A stretch of 64,000 bases of DNA from Saprospiraceae bacterium (GTDB lineage Bacteria; Bacteroidota; Bacteroidia; Chitinophagales; Saprospiraceae): NCBI GenBank assembly GCA_016787575.1, contig JAEUUO010000023.1, positions 62,001 through 126,000 of the forward strand. The letters are read 5' to 3'. Positions 27,293-35,270 of this stretch are shown here, piece after piece. The translations under genes were made by a program, and so were the position numbers. Every line of letters starts with the position of its first letter. Position 1 is the stretch's first letter. Below the pieces are notes generated by a model. The model saw nothing but the letters and a program-made list of their open reading frames with translations, had not been told where the DNA came from and searched no databases.

Positions 27293-27393
27293 ATGATAAG
27301 CATCAATGCACTCATTTATATTTAATTTAAAAATATATTACGTAGCTTGATAACCAATTCAAAAAACCGGTACTAACTAGTAGATTTAATACT

Positions 27394-27401
27394 TATATTT
27401 G
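27394..27401 (+). promoter_or_regulatory. Candidate -7 box for the 27455 gene
   Basis: TATATTTG matches TAnnTTTG, 53 bases before the ATG. No TTG was found at the usual -33 place. Confidence 0.45.
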
Positions 27402-27454
27402 TATATATTAAATTCAAACTGAAACAAAATTTTTAATCTAAACTATTTAAAAAC

Positions 27455-27892
27455 ATGAAAAAAGTATTTGTTTTCTGCTCATTTATTTTTGCAACCGGTG
27501 TTTTTGCACAAGTTGAAATGAAACCTACTGGTAAACCTGCTGGTAAACCTGCTCAAGGAGGATCAACAGCCGCCAGTGACCAAGGATCCAGTTCCGCACT
27601 TGCCCATGTACATTGTTGTCCAAAAATTTACCTGAGTACCCCATCTATTAAAAAAGGTGCAAAACCAGCAACCAAATTAGTTTCATCTAATTTGTTTAAA
27701 GGTAGAAATCAGGGAATTGACCTAACATTTGATGTGTTGGATCCTGAAGGAGCAGTACTTCCTAATGGACAAAGTGCAATCAGCCAAAATGCAACCGGTG
27801 ACATTGTTATCGATGCAGGTAAATTAGCAAAAGGAAAAAAATACAGCCTGCGCGTTAAAGCTGGATCTGACACTGAAACAATCAAACTTTAA
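27455..27892 (+). CDS. Small secreted protein of unknown function
   Basis: 145 residues. Signal peptide (about 1-18, VFVFCSFIFATGVFA, cleavage FA-QV), a low-complexity Lys/Pro/Gly stretch with the repeated KPAGKPA, a Ser-rich linker, then HVHCCPKIYL (a Cys pair next to two His, possibly metal-binding) and a beta-rich domain (GIDLTFDVLDPEGAVLPNG, DIVIDAGKLAKGKKYSLRV) that looks like a single Ig-like strand set. Not recognised. It resembles in style the Thr/Pro-rich secreted protein at 39322. Monocistronic, with a -7 box and an excellent terminator. Confidence 0.75.
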   Translation: MKKVFVFCSFIFATGVFAQVEMKPTGKPAGKPAQGGSTAASDQGSSSALAHVHCCPKIYLSTPSIKKGAKPATKLVSSNLFKGRNQGIDLTFDVLDPEGAVLPNGQSAISQNATGDIVIDAGKLAKGKKYSLRVKAGSDTETIKL

Positions 27893-27940
27893 GAATTGAA
27901 AATTGATATTGCTGAATAAGCAATCTTTGTCCTAGATTGA

Positions 27941-27976
27941 ATTGAAGCAGTTGCAAAACTGCTTCAATTTTTTTTT
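27941..27976 (+). terminator. Strong rho-independent terminator
   Basis: ATTGAAGCAGTT (27941-27952), loop GCAA, AACTGCTTCAAT (27957-27968), then T8. Perfect 12-bp stem. Confidence 0.93.
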
Positions 27977-28018
27977 AAATTCAAATCTTCTATAAAGAGT
28001 TTTTAGAGAATCCTTTTA

Positions 28019-28046
28019 TTTTAATTCTTAATTTTTAATTTTTAAT
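28019..28046. repeat. Short tandem repeat with 7-bp period
   Basis: Four units: TTTTAAT, TCTTAAT, TTTTAAT, TTTTAAT, just after the 3' end of the flavoenzyme gene in a convergent spacer. Same period as the repeats at 35.2 and 44.7 kb. Confidence 0.6.
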
Positions 28047-28050
28047 TGTC

Positions 28051-29412
28051 TTACATTCCTTCCACTGCTTCTTCACCACTATTGATTGCGCCTTCCATAA
28101 AACCTTGCCAATCCGCAAGATGCTCACCGGCAAAATGAGTATTTAAATGAGGCTGTTTTAAAATTGGCATGGTACCAAACCATTGTCCTTTGCCATAAAA
28201 AGCATAAGCGCCTTTGGAATAATTGTCTACACCCCAATAATACATCAAACTTTCCTGCATGTATTTCCGCACATCTCCAAATGCCGGATACAATGCATTC
28301 AATATAATTTCTTCGCGTTGTTGTTTTGTCATAGATGCCAATGAATCTGCTTTCTCACCGATGGCATAGGAAATTAATACACCAGATGGCCCGGATTGAT
28401 TTTTAGTACCATGATAAAAGTAATGTGCCGGTGTATCGGTAATCATGTCAAAATTATCTTCCTTCCAAAAACGTTCTTTAAATACGATTGGAAATTTTCC
28501 AATGCGTGCATACTGTAGCGAATGGATTGCATCCATTTGGTATGAGGGCAATCCAGGATTCCATTTTATTTTTTGCAATGCATAAAGTGGAACCGTGCAA
28601 ATCAGACGATCCGCAGAAAAGCTCTGACCATTATCGCAAATCACTTTAACTCCCAGGGTATCCTGGTTTATTTGAATTGCAGTATGTTTCGTCAATATAA
28701 ATTCACGACCAACAGCATCGGCTAATTTTTCTGCTAATAAACTATTCCCGCCTCTGATTTTCCAATCCATTTCATTTTTTTCACTGCTTTCAGCATATTC
28801 TGCAAATGCTGCATATGCTGAAGTATGACGAATGCTTTCCCCAAAATCAGTACTATCTGCCAATTCACGTAACAGCAAATCCCGATCAGAAAATCCTTTA
28901 TTTGACAAATAGCGCCACCAATCTTGTTTGTCTAATTTCTTTTTTTGGATTGGCGTCATCGCATTCCACAAAGCAGTTTTATCTTTCCAAAATTTTTCAA
29001 TTTCGGGACTTAAACTCCAGGCTCCAGCTTTGGAATAGTTACCTTCAAAGCTGAGGTGTGTATCAAACTGATTGTTGTCAAGATTTAATCCAAATTCTTT
29101 ACAGAGTTCAATAATCCGGGTATGTGAAGCCCCAACCCACTCCGCACCTAATTCTATGGTAAGATTTGACGCCGGATTTGGATTAAATGAAAAAACCCTG
29201 CCACCAATCCGATTGCGGGCTTCCAGAATTTTATATTTAATTCCTTTCTTTTTAAGAGCATAGGCTGCTGCCAATCCAGCAAAACCACTGCCCAATATCA
29301 ATACGTTTTTTGGTTTTTTCTTTTGTTTAAGTCCGGTTTGCAATAAATTAGGGCTTGCAATTGCTATTCCACCCAAAAAACTCCCTGTTTTTAGAAAATC
29401 TCTGCGTTTCAT
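28051..29412 (-). CDS. Flavin monoamine-oxidase-like FAD-dependent oxidoreductase, probably Tat-exported
   Basis: 453 residues. The N-terminus MKRRDFLKTGSFLGGIAIA has the twin-arginine and hydrophobic parts of a Tat signal. Then the FAD-binding Rossmann motif NVLILGSGFAGLAAAYALKKKG, EARNRIGGRVFSF (the amine oxidase G-G-R-x-x-S/T), an oxidase core, and near the end HFAGEHLADWQGFMEGAINSGEEAV, the second FAD motif of the family. Known: such enzymes oxidise amines or amino acids with FAD and make H2O2; the substrate cannot be told. It acts outside the cytoplasm if Tat export is right. Single gene. Confidence 0.9.
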   Translation of the reverse strand: MKRRDFLKTGSFLGGIAIASPNLLQTGLKQKKKPKNVLILGSGFAGLAAAYALKKKGIKYKILEARNRIGGRVFSFNPNPASNLTIELGAEWVGASHTRIIELCKEFGLNLDNNQFDTHLSFEGNYSKAGAWSLSPEIEKFWKDKTALWNAMTPIQKKKLDKQDWWRYLSNKGFSDRDLLLRELADSTDFGESIRHTSAYAAFAEYAESSEKNEMDWKIRGGNSLLAEKLADAVGREFILTKHTAIQINQDTLGVKVICDNGQSFSADRLICTVPLYALQKIKWNPGLPSYQMDAIHSLQYARIGKFPIVFKERFWKEDNFDMITDTPAHYFYHGTKNQSGPSGVLISYAIGEKADSLASMTKQQREEIILNALYPAFGDVRKYMQESLMYYWGVDNYSKGAYAFYGKGQWFGTMPILKQPHLNTHFAGEHLADWQGFMEGAINSGEEAVEGM

Positions 29413-29470
29413 CTTTAGTATTTACAGTAAATATATAAAGATGCTAGAATTCGTAGGAAGTTTAAGATTT

Positions 29471-29516
29471 CTTAATATTGGCTTAATATACGTCATCAGA
29501 TTCAACTTTAATTTTG
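29471..29516 (+). promoter_or_regulatory. Promoter region of the phosphate operon, with 11-bp direct repeats
   Basis: CTTAATATTGG (29471-29481) is followed directly by CTTAATATACG (29482-29492): eight identical bases with an 11-bp step, the spacing typical of PhoB-type sites. A -7 box TAATTTTG (29509-29516) follows. The repeats occupy the place of the -33 element, as in activator-dependent promoters. Binding by a PhoB homologue is inferred. Confidence 0.45.
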
Positions 29517-29534
29517 CATTGTAAAAAAGTTGAA

Positions 29535-30770
29535 ATGAAAAGCAAACTTGTCTTTCTAGTGCTTGTGCATTGGTTTTTCCAAATTCATGCGCAGGATGCT
29601 CAAAATCTGGATTCCTTAGTGAATATTCAGCAAAAAGAGATTAAAAATATTAATAAAGTCAAAATCAGTGGATATTTTCAGCCTGAATTTCAATGGGCTC
29701 AATCCAAAGGAATCAAATATCCGGGTGGTGATTTTGGATCTGCGGTCGACAAGCGTTTTAGTGTCCGAAGGGCTCGTATAAAAATCGCCTATCATTCAGA
29801 TCCATATGAGTTGGTCCTCGTTACCGAAAATACTGAAAAAGGGATTTCCTTACACGATGTTTACGGATCTTATACCATGGAACAAGTCGGGTTAAAATAT
29901 ACCGCGGGAATCTTTCCAAGGCCATTTGGTTTTGAGCAATCTTATTCTACCTTGAATCATGAAGGACCTGAGCGTGCTCGCTTTTCTACAACGATGTTAC
30001 CAGCTGAGGCGGACTTAGGTATTAAAGTTAACTATTTTAAATTAAAACCTTTTAATTTTGAATTTGGAGTTTACAATGGCAATGCTACAGTAGCTGATTT
30101 TGATTCCTATAAAGATCTTGTAGCAAGAATTTCTATTGATAAGAAAATCAAAGCATCAAAATTAAGTGGGGGCATTTCATATTATCATGGGAAAGTAATT
30201 CAGGGCACCGCATATCAATATAAAACAGTTCGGGGCCAAAATGATTTACTTGCTTTTGTTTTACAAGATACGCTTGAAAATCAAAAAGGATCTGGTGTCT
30301 TAAGGCAATATTATGGTGCTGATATCCAATATACTGTAAAATCAAGTTTAGGAGCAACAACGCTGAGGGCAGAATGGATCAATGGAACACAACCTGCTTC
30401 AGCATCAACTTCAGACAGTCCACGAAGCGGTACAGTTGCTAATTATGATACCTATTCCAGAAAATTTAATTCTCTCTGCACTTATTTTTTACAATATATT
30501 GGAAAAACCAATTTGCAATTGATCGTGAAATACGATTGGTATGATCCAAATACGGATGCCAAAGCAAATGATATTGGCAATAACAACAAATTGAATGCTA
30601 CTGATATAAAATACAACACCTTAGGACTTGGTTTTAATTATTATCTCAGCAACATGAAAATTATGTTTTATTATGAATTTATACAAAACGAAAAGACTCC
30701 ACACTTAAATGCATATTCAGAGGATCTAAAAGACAATGTATTGACTTTAAGAACTCAATTTAAATTTTAA
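29535..30770 (+). CDS. Phosphate-selective porin O/P-like outer membrane protein
   Basis: 411 residues from the ATG at 29535, which starts the signal peptide (KSKLVFLVLVHWFFQIHAQ, cleavage AQ-D); an earlier in-frame ATG at 29514 overlaps the -7 box and is unlikely. Seen: beta-barrel pattern with KVKISGYFQPEFQWAQ, RFSVRRARIKIAYH, KYTAGIFPRPFGFEQSY and a final aromatic strand TLRTQFKF. The R-R-A-R-I strand and the PFGxE segment are typical of porin O/P (OprO/OprP family) in Bacteroidota. It lies 11 bases before pstS, so it should bring phosphate across the outer membrane to the Pst system. Confidence 0.9.
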   Translation: MKSKLVFLVLVHWFFQIHAQDAQNLDSLVNIQQKEIKNINKVKISGYFQPEFQWAQSKGIKYPGGDFGSAVDKRFSVRRARIKIAYHSDPYELVLVTENTEKGISLHDVYGSYTMEQVGLKYTAGIFPRPFGFEQSYSTLNHEGPERARFSTTMLPAEADLGIKVNYFKLKPFNFEFGVYNGNATVADFDSYKDLVARISIDKKIKASKLSGGISYYHGKVIQGTAYQYKTVRGQNDLLAFVLQDTLENQKGSGVLRQYYGADIQYTVKSSLGATTLRAEWINGTQPASASTSDSPRSGTVANYDTYSRKFNSLCTYFLQYIGKTNLQLIVKYDWYDPNTDAKANDIGNNNKLNATDIKYNTLGLGFNYYLSNMKIMFYYEFIQNEKTPHLNAYSEDLKDNVLTLRTQFKF

Positions 30771-30781
30771 AACGAAATAAT

Positions 30782-31630
30782 ATGAACTATAAAAGTATTT
30801 TATTTTTAAGTATTTTGATTTTAGGTGCATGTACCAATGCAAATCAAAAAAAGGAAGCGGCAGGTTCAAAAACTTTAAATATTAAAGGGAGCGATACCGT
30901 TTTACCTTTGGCTCAAAAATCAGCAGAGCAATTTATGAAAACCAATCCGGATCAGTCAATTGCTGTTGTTGGTGGAGGAAGTGGAACCGGTATTACTGCA
31001 TTGATGGATGGAAACACAGACATTGCCATGTCATCCCGTGATATAAAAGGAGAAGAAAAGTTAAAATTTCAGGAAAAGCAAATTCAAATAGAGGTCAAGA
31101 CAATTGCAGTAGATGCATTGGCCGTTATTGTGCATCCTGAAAACAAAGTCGAACAACTAACACGCGAACAATTGGAAAAGATTTTCACAGGTGAAATTAC
31201 CAATTGGAAAGATGTGGGAGGCAATGATGATGCGATTGTGGTTTACTCTCGGGAAAATAGTTCTGGTACCTATGAGTTCTTTAAAGAGCATGTGATGAGT
31301 AAAAAGAATTATGCAAGTACCGTTTTAAATATGCCAGCAACTGGTGCTATCGTTCAATCAGTTGGACAAACCAAAGGTGCCATTGGATATATTGGAGTGG
31401 CTTATTTATCAAGCGGAGTAAAAGCGATCAAAGTTTCATACGATGAAGGTAAAACTTTTGTGGCTCCTTCAATTGCAACTGCAAAAGATAAGACCTATCC
31501 AATTGCCAGACCTTTGTATTATATCTACGATACAAAAATAGAAAGCAAAGTTAAATCATTTATAGACTATTGCCTTTCACCTGAAGGTCAGAAACTTGTT
31601 GAAGAAGTTGGCTACATTCCATTGAACTAA
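30782..31630 (+). CDS. pstS: Phosphate-binding lipoprotein PstS
   Basis: 282 residues. Lipobox ILGACTN (Cys17). Binding fold with INIKGSDTVLPLAQ, VVGGGSGTGI (phosphate-binding loop), DIAMSSRDIK, and SRENSSGTYEFF (second phosphate-binding loop). Known: captures phosphate in the periplasm for PstCA. In the domain-2 half, residues 125-144 (QLTREQLEKIFTGEITNWKD) have a clear counterpart inside PstC, the next gene, which starts 4 bases on. Part of the porin-pstSCAB-phoU operon. Confidence 0.96.
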   Translation: MNYKSILFLSILILGACTNANQKKEAAGSKTLNIKGSDTVLPLAQKSAEQFMKTNPDQSIAVVGGGSGTGITALMDGNTDIAMSSRDIKGEEKLKFQEKQIQIEVKTIAVDALAVIVHPENKVEQLTREQLEKIFTGEITNWKDVGGNDDAIVVYSRENSSGTYEFFKEHVMSKKNYASTVLNMPATGAIVQSVGQTKGAIGYIGVAYLSSGVKAIKVSYDEGKTFVAPSIATAKDKTYPIARPLYYIYDTKIESKVKSFIDYCLSPEGQKLVEEVGYIPLN

Positions 31631-31634
31631 TGAG

Positions 31635-32837
31635 ATGAGTACACCCTTCAATAAATACATTGAATCGCTCGTCGAGTGGATCATTAAAGGCTGTGGATAT
31701 ATATCAGCCTTTATTGTTTTATTGATAGTTCTTTTTCTGTTTAAAGAAGGAATCTCATTTGTTAATTCATCGCCTATTGAGGCACATTATGGTTTATTCA
31801 CAGGGAAAGCAAATCCGGTAAAACAACTTACTGCCGTTCAGATAAAAGATATATTTGATGGAAAAATTAAAACCTGGGAATCTTTAGGCGGTAGTAATGA
31901 TCCAATTGTGACAATTACGGTTAATGATTTGGAAGATTTTTTTACAAAGGAAGAACTTGGGCCAAATTTTGAATACCTCAGTATATGTGTAAATCGATTT
32001 TTGGATAGCATACCAGGATCTGTCGCTTTTTTTTCTGAGCGACAGTTAAGTCTCATTGGAGCAACCAGAGAAATTGAAATAAAATCAATCAGTTTATGGG
32101 ATTTTTTAAGTGGGCGAGAATGGTTTCCGACAGCGCATCCAGCTTCTGTAATGGGAACCTTACCATTGCTTTTAGGAACACTGGTTGTTAGCTTTTTTGC
32201 AATATTATTTGCATTGCCACTAGGATTAGCAGCAGCAATTTACTTAGCAGAGATTGCAAATCCACAGGTACGTAAAGTATTAAAACCAATTATAGAATTA
32301 TTATCCGGTATACCTTCTGTTGTTTATGGATTTTTTGGGTTAGTAATTATTGTACCACTTTTACAAAATGTTTTTGATTTACCTGTTGGTGAAACTGCCA
32401 TTGCTGGAAGTATATTGTTGGCAATAATGGCTTTACCTACAATCATTACAGTTTCTGAAGATGCAATTCGTACAACTCCGCAAGCTATGAAAGAAGCGAG
32501 TTTTGCATTGGGAGCATCACATTGGCAGACAATTTGGAAAGTAATTTTGCCGTATGCATCATCGGGTATCACGGCAGCAGCAATATTGGGCATCGGCAGA
32601 GCCATTGGAGAAACCATGGCAGTTTTAATGGTAACAGGCAATGCAGCCATTATGCCGCACAGTCTTGTTCAACCCGTGCGTACCATTCCTGCTACCATAG
32701 CAGCAGAATTAGGAGAAGCAGCTTTTGGGGGCTTGCATTTTAAATCGTTGTTTGCACTCGCTTGTATGTTGTTTTTAATCACTTTACTGACAAATGTATT
32801 GGTAGAACGCATAACTATGAAACGTAAAATAAGTTAG
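31635..32837 (+). CDS. pstC: Phosphate ABC transporter permease PstC with a PstS-like periplasmic insert
   Basis: 400 residues, about 90-100 longer than most PstCs. First membrane helix about 20-38; then a periplasmic stretch of about 130 residues; then the usual permease from about 170 (GTLPLLLGTLVVSFFAIL, ELLSGIPSVVYGFFGLV, EASFALGASHWQTIWKVILP, GIGRAIGETMAVLM). In the insert, residues 64-83 (QLTAVQIKDIFDGKIKTWES) share 9 of 20 identities with PstS 125-144, followed by LGGSNDPIVTI against VGGNDDAIVVY, and later IPGSVAFFSERQL against TKGAIGYIGVAYL. The PstS phosphate-binding SRENSSGT is not kept. Role: inner membrane phosphate channel with PstA. The insert's role is unknown. Confidence 0.94.
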   Translation: MSTPFNKYIESLVEWIIKGCGYISAFIVLLIVLFLFKEGISFVNSSPIEAHYGLFTGKANPVKQLTAVQIKDIFDGKIKTWESLGGSNDPIVTITVNDLEDFFTKEELGPNFEYLSICVNRFLDSIPGSVAFFSERQLSLIGATREIEIKSISLWDFLSGREWFPTAHPASVMGTLPLLLGTLVVSFFAILFALPLGLAAAIYLAEIANPQVRKVLKPIIELLSGIPSVVYGFFGLVIIVPLLQNVFDLPVGETAIAGSILLAIMALPTIITVSEDAIRTTPQAMKEASFALGASHWQTIWKVILPYASSGITAAAILGIGRAIGETMAVLMVTGNAAIMPHSLVQPVRTIPATIAAELGEAAFGGLHFKSLFALACMLFLITLLTNVLVERITMKRKIS

Positions 32838-32840
32838 CAC

Positions 32841-33716
32841 ATGTTGGTATTTCCAAAATATATTGACAGAAGGAAGAAATTGCAGCAGAATATCTTTTTT
32901 TGGCTATCGCGAATTATATCATTACTGATTATAGGAATCCTTTTTTTAATTTTATTTTTTATATTGAAAAGAGGCTTACCAGTAATTACTTGGAATTTTT
33001 TCACAGAAATGCCAACAGAAGGAATGACTCAGGGGGGAATTTTTCCAGCAATTATTGGTAGTATTTATTTGGTTTTTGGAAGTATGATTATCGCATTTCC
33101 GATAGGCATATTATCTGGTATCTACGTGAATGAATATGCCCATGAAGGAAAATTAAAGCAGTTTATTAAAATGATGACCAATAATTTGGCTGGCATCCCA
33201 TCCATAGTTTTTGGGTTATTTGGAATGGCTTTGTTTGTCAATAAACTCAATTTCGGAGCATCTATAATTGCCGGTTCCCTTACCCTGGCTTTATTAGCAT
33301 TGCCTTTAATTATCCGGACGACCGAAGAAAGTTTAAAAGCCGTTGATTCAACATTCAGACACGCCAGTTACGCCCTCGGCGCTTCGAAACTATATACCAT
33401 TCGTAAAGTGGTATTGCCAATAGCATTTCCAAATATTATAACTGGATTAATTTTAGGGATTGGTCGCGTATCCGGAGAAACAGCTCCTATTTTGTTTACG
33501 GTTGCGGCTTATTTCTTGCCTAACTTACCTGAATCAGTTTTTGATCAATGTATGGCACTTCCCTATCATCTTTATGTAATCGCCACCAGTGGTACCAATG
33601 TTGAAGCAAGTCGACCAATCGCTTATGGAACTGCTGTTGTACTGATTGGAATCGTTTTTATTGTAAATTTATCTGCTAATTATTTGCGCAGCCATTTCGG
33701 TAATAAATTAAAATGA
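32841..33716 (+). CDS. pstA: Phosphate ABC transporter permease PstA
   Basis: 291 residues. Six membrane helices with the family motifs [77 protein letters not shown] (the EAA loop that docks the ATPase) and [15 protein letters not shown]. Forms the inner membrane pore with PstC. Starts 3 bases after pstC and overlaps pstB by 4 bases (ATGA). Confidence 0.96.
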   Translation: MLVFPKYIDRRKKLQQNIFFWLSRIISLLIIGILFLILFFILKRGLPVITWNFFTEMPTEGMTQGGIFPAIIGSIYLVFGSMIIAFPIGILSGIYVNEYAHEGKLKQFIKMMTNNLAGIPSIVFGLFGMALFVNKLNFGASIIAGSLTLALLALPLIIRTTEESLKAVDSTFRHASYALGASKLYTIRKVVLPIAFPNIITGLILGIGRVSGETAPILFTVAAYFLPNLPESVFDQCMALPYHLYVIATSGTNVEASRPIAYGTAVVLIGIVFIVNLSANYLRSHFGNKLK

Positions 33717-34483
33717 ATAACAGCATGCACGCCAAATTAGAAACAAAACATGCGGAATTATATTATGCAGATTTTCATGCTCTGAAAAATGTTACGGTAC
33801 AAATTCCAGAAAAATCGGTAACTGCTTTAATCGGTCCATCCGGATGTGGAAAATCCACTTTTTTAAGATTGTTTAACCGAATGAATGATTTGATTGAAGG
33901 GGTTAAAATTTCTGGAGAGATTCTAATGGATGGCAAAGATATTTATAAAATTCGCGCTTCAGCCATCGATGCTTTGCGTAGGAAAATAGGAATGGTTTTT
34001 CAAAAACCCAATCCATTTCCAAAAAGTATTTTTGAAAACGTTGCGTATGGTTTGCGGGTAAATGGAATTAATGATAAAATATTGATTGAAAACCAAGTGG
34101 AAAAAGCTTTACGACAAGCTGCACTATGGAATGAAGTTAAGGACAAGCTAAAAAAATCTGCCTTTGATCTTTCAGGTGGCCAGCAACAAAGACTCTGCAT
34201 TGCACGTGCTTTGGCAATTGAACCATCTGTATTGCTTATGGACGAACCGGCATCTGCTTTGGATCCAATTTCTACCAGTAAAATAGAAGAACTTATTTAC
34301 GATTTAAAAAATAACTTTACCATCTTAATTGTAACTCACAATATGCAACAGGCAAGTCGGGTAAGTGATTATACTGGCTTTTTTCTGATGGGTGAATTGA
34401 TTGAATTTAATGAGACTAAAAAAATATTTACAAATCCGGATAAACAACAAACTGAGAATTACATTACAGGCCGTTTTGGTTAA
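33713..34483 (+). CDS. pstB: Phosphate ABC transporter ATP-binding protein PstB
   Basis: 256 residues. Walker [11 protein letters not shown]-loop [19 protein letters not shown] (the PstB-typical KPNPFP), signature [16 protein letters not shown], Walker [14 protein letters not shown] and switch His in VTHNMQQA. Energises PstCA. A second ATG 12 bases in (33725) is also possible; I keep the first since it overlaps the pstA stop. Followed by phoU after 11 bases. Confidence 0.97.
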   Translation: MNNSMHAKLETKHAELYYADFHALKNVTVQIPEKSVTALIGPSGCGKSTFLRLFNRMNDLIEGVKISGEILMDGKDIYKIRASAIDALRRKIGMVFQKPNPFPKSIFENVAYGLRVNGINDKILIENQVEKALRQAALWNEVKDKLKKSAFDLSGGQQQRLCIARALAIEPSVLLMDEPASALDPISTSKIEELIYDLKNNFTILIVTHNMQQASRVSDYTGFFLMGELIEFNETKKIFTNPDKQQTENYITGRFG

Positions 34484-34494
34484 ATTCTAAAATT

Positions 34495-35160
34495 ATGTTG
34501 CAAGTAGAAAATGAAATACAAGAACTGAGAGACCAATTAATTGAAATGTGGGATCTCACCATCAAGCAATTGGACAAAACTGAAAGTGCTATTAAAAATT
34601 TTGAACGCGACCTGGCACTGGAAGTTCAGCAAACAGAACGAAGGGTAAATGCATTTGAATTGACCATTGATCGTTCCTGTGAAAATTTTATAGCACTGTT
34701 TCAACCAGTTGCTACAGATCTCAGATTTGTTTTATCCACTTTGAAAATAAATACCAATCTGGAACGTATTGCCGACATCGCTTGTGGTATTTCAGAATTT
34801 GTATCTGATTCTGATGAACGTTTTAATTCGGAAATTATAAAACAGATGGATGCCGATAAAATGTTGAGCTTATCCATTGAAATGGTAAGGGAGTTGCGAG
34901 AAGCTTATATTTTAGAAGATACCAAAATGGCACGCACAGTATATAAGAAAGATAAAATGCTGGATAAGCTTAATGATGTTGCGAGTTACAAAGCTCTGGA
35001 TTGCCTCGATAAATTTCCGAATGAGAAACGACAAACCTTGCATGTGCTTTCAATAATCCGCAAAATTGAACGGATTGGAGACCAGGCTAAAAACATAGCA
35101 GAGGAAATTATTTTTTACCTGGATGCAAAAATTTTAAAACACAAGAAGAAGGAAGCTTAG
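34495..35160 (+). CDS. phoU: Phosphate transport regulator PhoU
   Basis: 221 residues, all helical, with the two-fold PhoU repeat: LRDQLIEMWDLTIKQLDKTESA and, in the first half, FQPVATDLRFVLSTLKINTNLERIADIACGI; in the second half RQTLHVLSIIRKIERIGDQAKNIAEEI. The E-R-I-x-D-x-A pattern in both halves is the metal-binding signature. Known: couples Pst activity to PhoR/PhoB signalling. Last gene of the operon. No phoR/phoB genes are in the window. Confidence 0.95.
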   Translation: MLQVENEIQELRDQLIEMWDLTIKQLDKTESAIKNFERDLALEVQQTERRVNAFELTIDRSCENFIALFQPVATDLRFVLSTLKINTNLERIADIACGISEFVSDSDERFNSEIIKQMDADKMLSLSIEMVRELREAYILEDTKMARTVYKKDKMLDKLNDVASYKALDCLDKFPNEKRQTLHVLSIIRKIERIGDQAKNIAEEIIFYLDAKILKHKKKEA

Positions 35161-35162
35161 TA

Positions 35163-35261
35163 AATTACGAATTACGGATTATTTTAGTGAAAACTAAAAA
35201 CTATCAGCTAAAAACTATCACCTAACACCTAACACCTAACAACTAACACCTAACAATTAAC
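35163..35261. repeat. Spacer made of 7-bp-period tandem repeats
   Basis: In the convergent spacer between phoU and lysA: AATTACG twice, AAAACTA twice, a repeated CTAAAAACTATCA segment, then six 7-mers (35220-35261): ACCTAAC three times, AACTAAC, ACCTAAC, AATTAAC. No clear hairpin terminator is present. Confidence 0.82.
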
Positions 35262-35270
35262 ATCAATTCC

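Noticed and set aside
35163..35261. CRISPR-like direct repeats
   Set aside because: Units are 7 bp with no spacers and no cas genes; a microsatellite-like repeat, not a CRISPR array.
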